Under the pieces are notes generated by a model. The model saw nothing but the letters and a program-made list of their open reading frames with translations, was not told the origin of the DNA and ran no database searches. DNA of 64,000 nt from Clostridium sp. UBA4548. GTDB lineage: Bacteria; Bacillota; Clostridia; Clostridiales; Clostridiaceae. Location of the stretch: the NCBI RefSeq assembly GCF_002387895.1, contig NZ_DGLI01000021.1:164837-228836 (forward strand), read 5' to 3'. Of this stretch, positions 62,881 through 64,000 are shown piece by piece (positions within the stretch are counted from its first letter, which is position 1; each line of letters starts with the position of its first letter). Position numbers and translations under genes: made by a program.

Positions 62881-64000
62881 ATGAAAAAAGATTTTAAATT
62901 AAGGTCATTGAAAAGTAAACACCAGCATATAAAGAAATTTCATCAAGGGCTTCCTATAATACTTGGAGTATGTTTAATTTCTCTTACGGGTATATTAAAG
63001 CAATTTAATTTCAAAGAACTAATTAACAATATGATGGAGTTAATTAGTGATAAGTTTGGAATACTTTACTTAGTTTCTATGAATCTTTTCATTGTAGTTT
63101 CCTTCATATTAGCCCTAAGCAAACTTGGAACAATTAAGCTTGGGAGTGAAGATACTAAACCAGAGTATACCTTTGGAGCTTGGTTTGCTATGCTATTTGG
63201 AGCAGGAATGGGGATTGGTTTAGTATTTTGGGGTGTTGCAGAACCTATTTTCCACTTTACCTCGCCTTTAGGAAATACAAATGAAGGGTCTATAGAAGCA
63301 GCAAATTTTGCTTTTGTAACATCTTTTATGCATTGGGGAATTCATCCTTGGGCTAGTTACAGTATTGTAGGTCTTGCCATTGCTTATTTTCAATTTAGAA
63401 AAGGTAAACCAAGTTTAGTAAGTAGTATTTTTATTCCTTTAATAGGGGAAGAAAGAGCAAGCGGGTTAACTGGAAAGACAATAGATTATTTTGCGGTATT
63501 TGCAACAGTTGCTGGTGTTTCTGCATCCTTAGGAATGGGGACAATGCAAATTAATAGTGGACTTAATTACATGTTTCATATACCAGAAAATATAAAAGTT
63601 CAGCTAATTATTATAATTCTTATTACCTTCATGTTTATATTGTCAGCTGTTAGTGGGATTAATAAAGGTATAAGTATTATATCAAATATAAACCTAATTT
63701 TAGCATTTGGTATTATGGTTGGTTGTTTTTTTATAGGACCAACAAAAGATATTATGGAGAACTTTTCAAAAGGAACATTAAGTTATTTAAAAAGCTTTTT
63801 GGGAAGTAGTATACAGCTTCAAGGGTTAAAGGATAGGTCGTGGTTGGGAAACTGGACTATATTCTATTGGGCCTGGTGGATATCTTGGACTCCTTTTGTA
63901 GGAATGTTTATTGCAAGAATTTCTAAAGGAAGAACTATAAGAGAATTTGTATTAGGAGTTATTTTGGCCCCTACTTTAGCATCAATATTGTGGTTTTCTA
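62881..64000 (+). CDS. BCCT-family transporter, 3' partial
   Basis: The frame runs from ATG 62881 past the end of the window, giving 373 residues so far. It is a betaine/carnitine/choline-type transporter with about twelve membrane segments expected. The family signature GAGMGIGLVFWGVAEP (about residues 101-116) and HWGIHPWASY (about 152-161) are present, as is the conserved WAWWISWTPFVGMFIARIS region (about 328-346). It should import compatible solutes such as glycine betaine, with sodium or proton symport. GGAG lies eight bases before the start. The divergent TetR gene may control it. Confidence 0.93.
   Translation, partial: MKKDFKLRSLKSKHQHIKKFHQGLPIILGVCLISLTGILKQFNFKELINNMMELISDKFGILYLVSMNLFIVVSFILALSKLGTIKLGSEDTKPEYTFGAWFAMLFGAGMGIGLVFWGVAEPIFHFTSPLGNTNEGSIEAANFAFVTSFMHWGIHPWASYSIVGLAIAYFQFRKGKPSLVSSIFIPLIGEERASGLTGKTIDYFAVFATVAGVSASLGMGTMQINSGLNYMFHIPENIKVQLIIIILITFMFILSAVSGINKGISIISNINLILAFGIMVGCFFIGPTKDIMENFSKGTLSYLKSFLGSSIQLQGLKDRSWLGNWTIFYWAWWISWTPFVGMFIARISKGRTIREFVLGVILAPTLASILWFS

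Noticed and set aside
1..64000. tRNA, rRNA, prophage or insertion sequence
   Set aside because: I found no tRNA-like TTCGAATC arms, rRNA blocks, transposase or phage structural genes.

Overview
The window is AT-rich (roughly 30% G+C by eye), densely coded DNA with strong AGGAGG-type ribosome binding sites. Gene content (DUF4317, a TIGR04540-like protein, XdhC, an [NiFe] hydrogenase, YkuD and WYL proteins, an LexA box of the Bacillus/Clostridium type) points to an anaerobic Clostridium-like Firmicute. It reads as ordinary chromosome. I see no rRNA, tRNA, CRISPR array, prophage or intact insertion sequence.

Layout. (1) 1-9439: the 3' part of a tightly packed, often overlapping operon for a Pel-type exopolysaccharide: pelD (cut by the window edge), pelE, a DUF2194 protein, pelF and pelG, followed by a CotH-like kinase, a VTC (polyphosphate polymerase-like) protein, a DUF4956 membrane protein and a 65-residue membrane peptide, closed by a strong terminator. 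(2) 9671-11890: an orphan radical SAM protein and a GNAT acetyltransferase. (3) 12360-15293: a pantothenate operon, with a DUF2520 protein (probable PanG-type ketopantoate reductase) then panB, panC, panD. (4) 15506-26059: a run of mostly single genes: methyltransferase, MFS transporter, DUF2975/HTH pair, B12-type radical SAM protein, DUF4317 protein, membrane Fe-S/flavin protein, UPF0489 protein, PPOX protein and WYL regulator. (5) 26439-33673: an L,D-transpeptidase with a repetitive acidic cytoplasmic tail, AraC-ClpP pair, XdhC, and a Y-family polymerase gene that is frameshifted at its 5' end yet still has an LexA box. (6) 34003-48744: sbcDC, DUF368 lipid-carrier flippase, DsrE-like protein, MarR/MFS efflux pair, dsdA, kinase-like protein, PHP phosphoesterase, glnA and acetamidase. 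(7) 48969-53403: aminopeptidase P, a YjeM-type amino acid antiporter and a rhodanese. (8) 53647-61825: a cytosolic-type [NiFe] hydrogenase operon (cytochrome b5-like protein, small and large subunits, endopeptidase, HypA-like, HypF, HypC, HypD, HypE). (9) 61899-64000: a TetR regulator divergent from a BCCT transporter that runs off the end.

How the parts work together. In region 1, a c-di-GMP receptor (PelD with an intact I-site) would gate PelF/PelG synthesis and export, the DUF2194 protein would modify the polymer at the cell surface, and the CotH-VTC-DUF4956 cassette looks like an appended phosphate-chemistry module of unknown role. In region 8 the hydrogenase is encoded with most of its maturation set, but HypB is absent from the locus and the HypA-like protein lacks its zinc domain. 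The small subunit also lacks one usual proximal-cluster cysteine. A family of short inverted-repeat elements is scattered between genes, one copy sitting inside the hyp operon.

The points most worth following up are the extended Pel operon, the atypical hydrogenase and reduced HypA, the frameshifted SOS polymerase, two genes whose best-placed initiation codon is AUU, and the dispersed repeat family.
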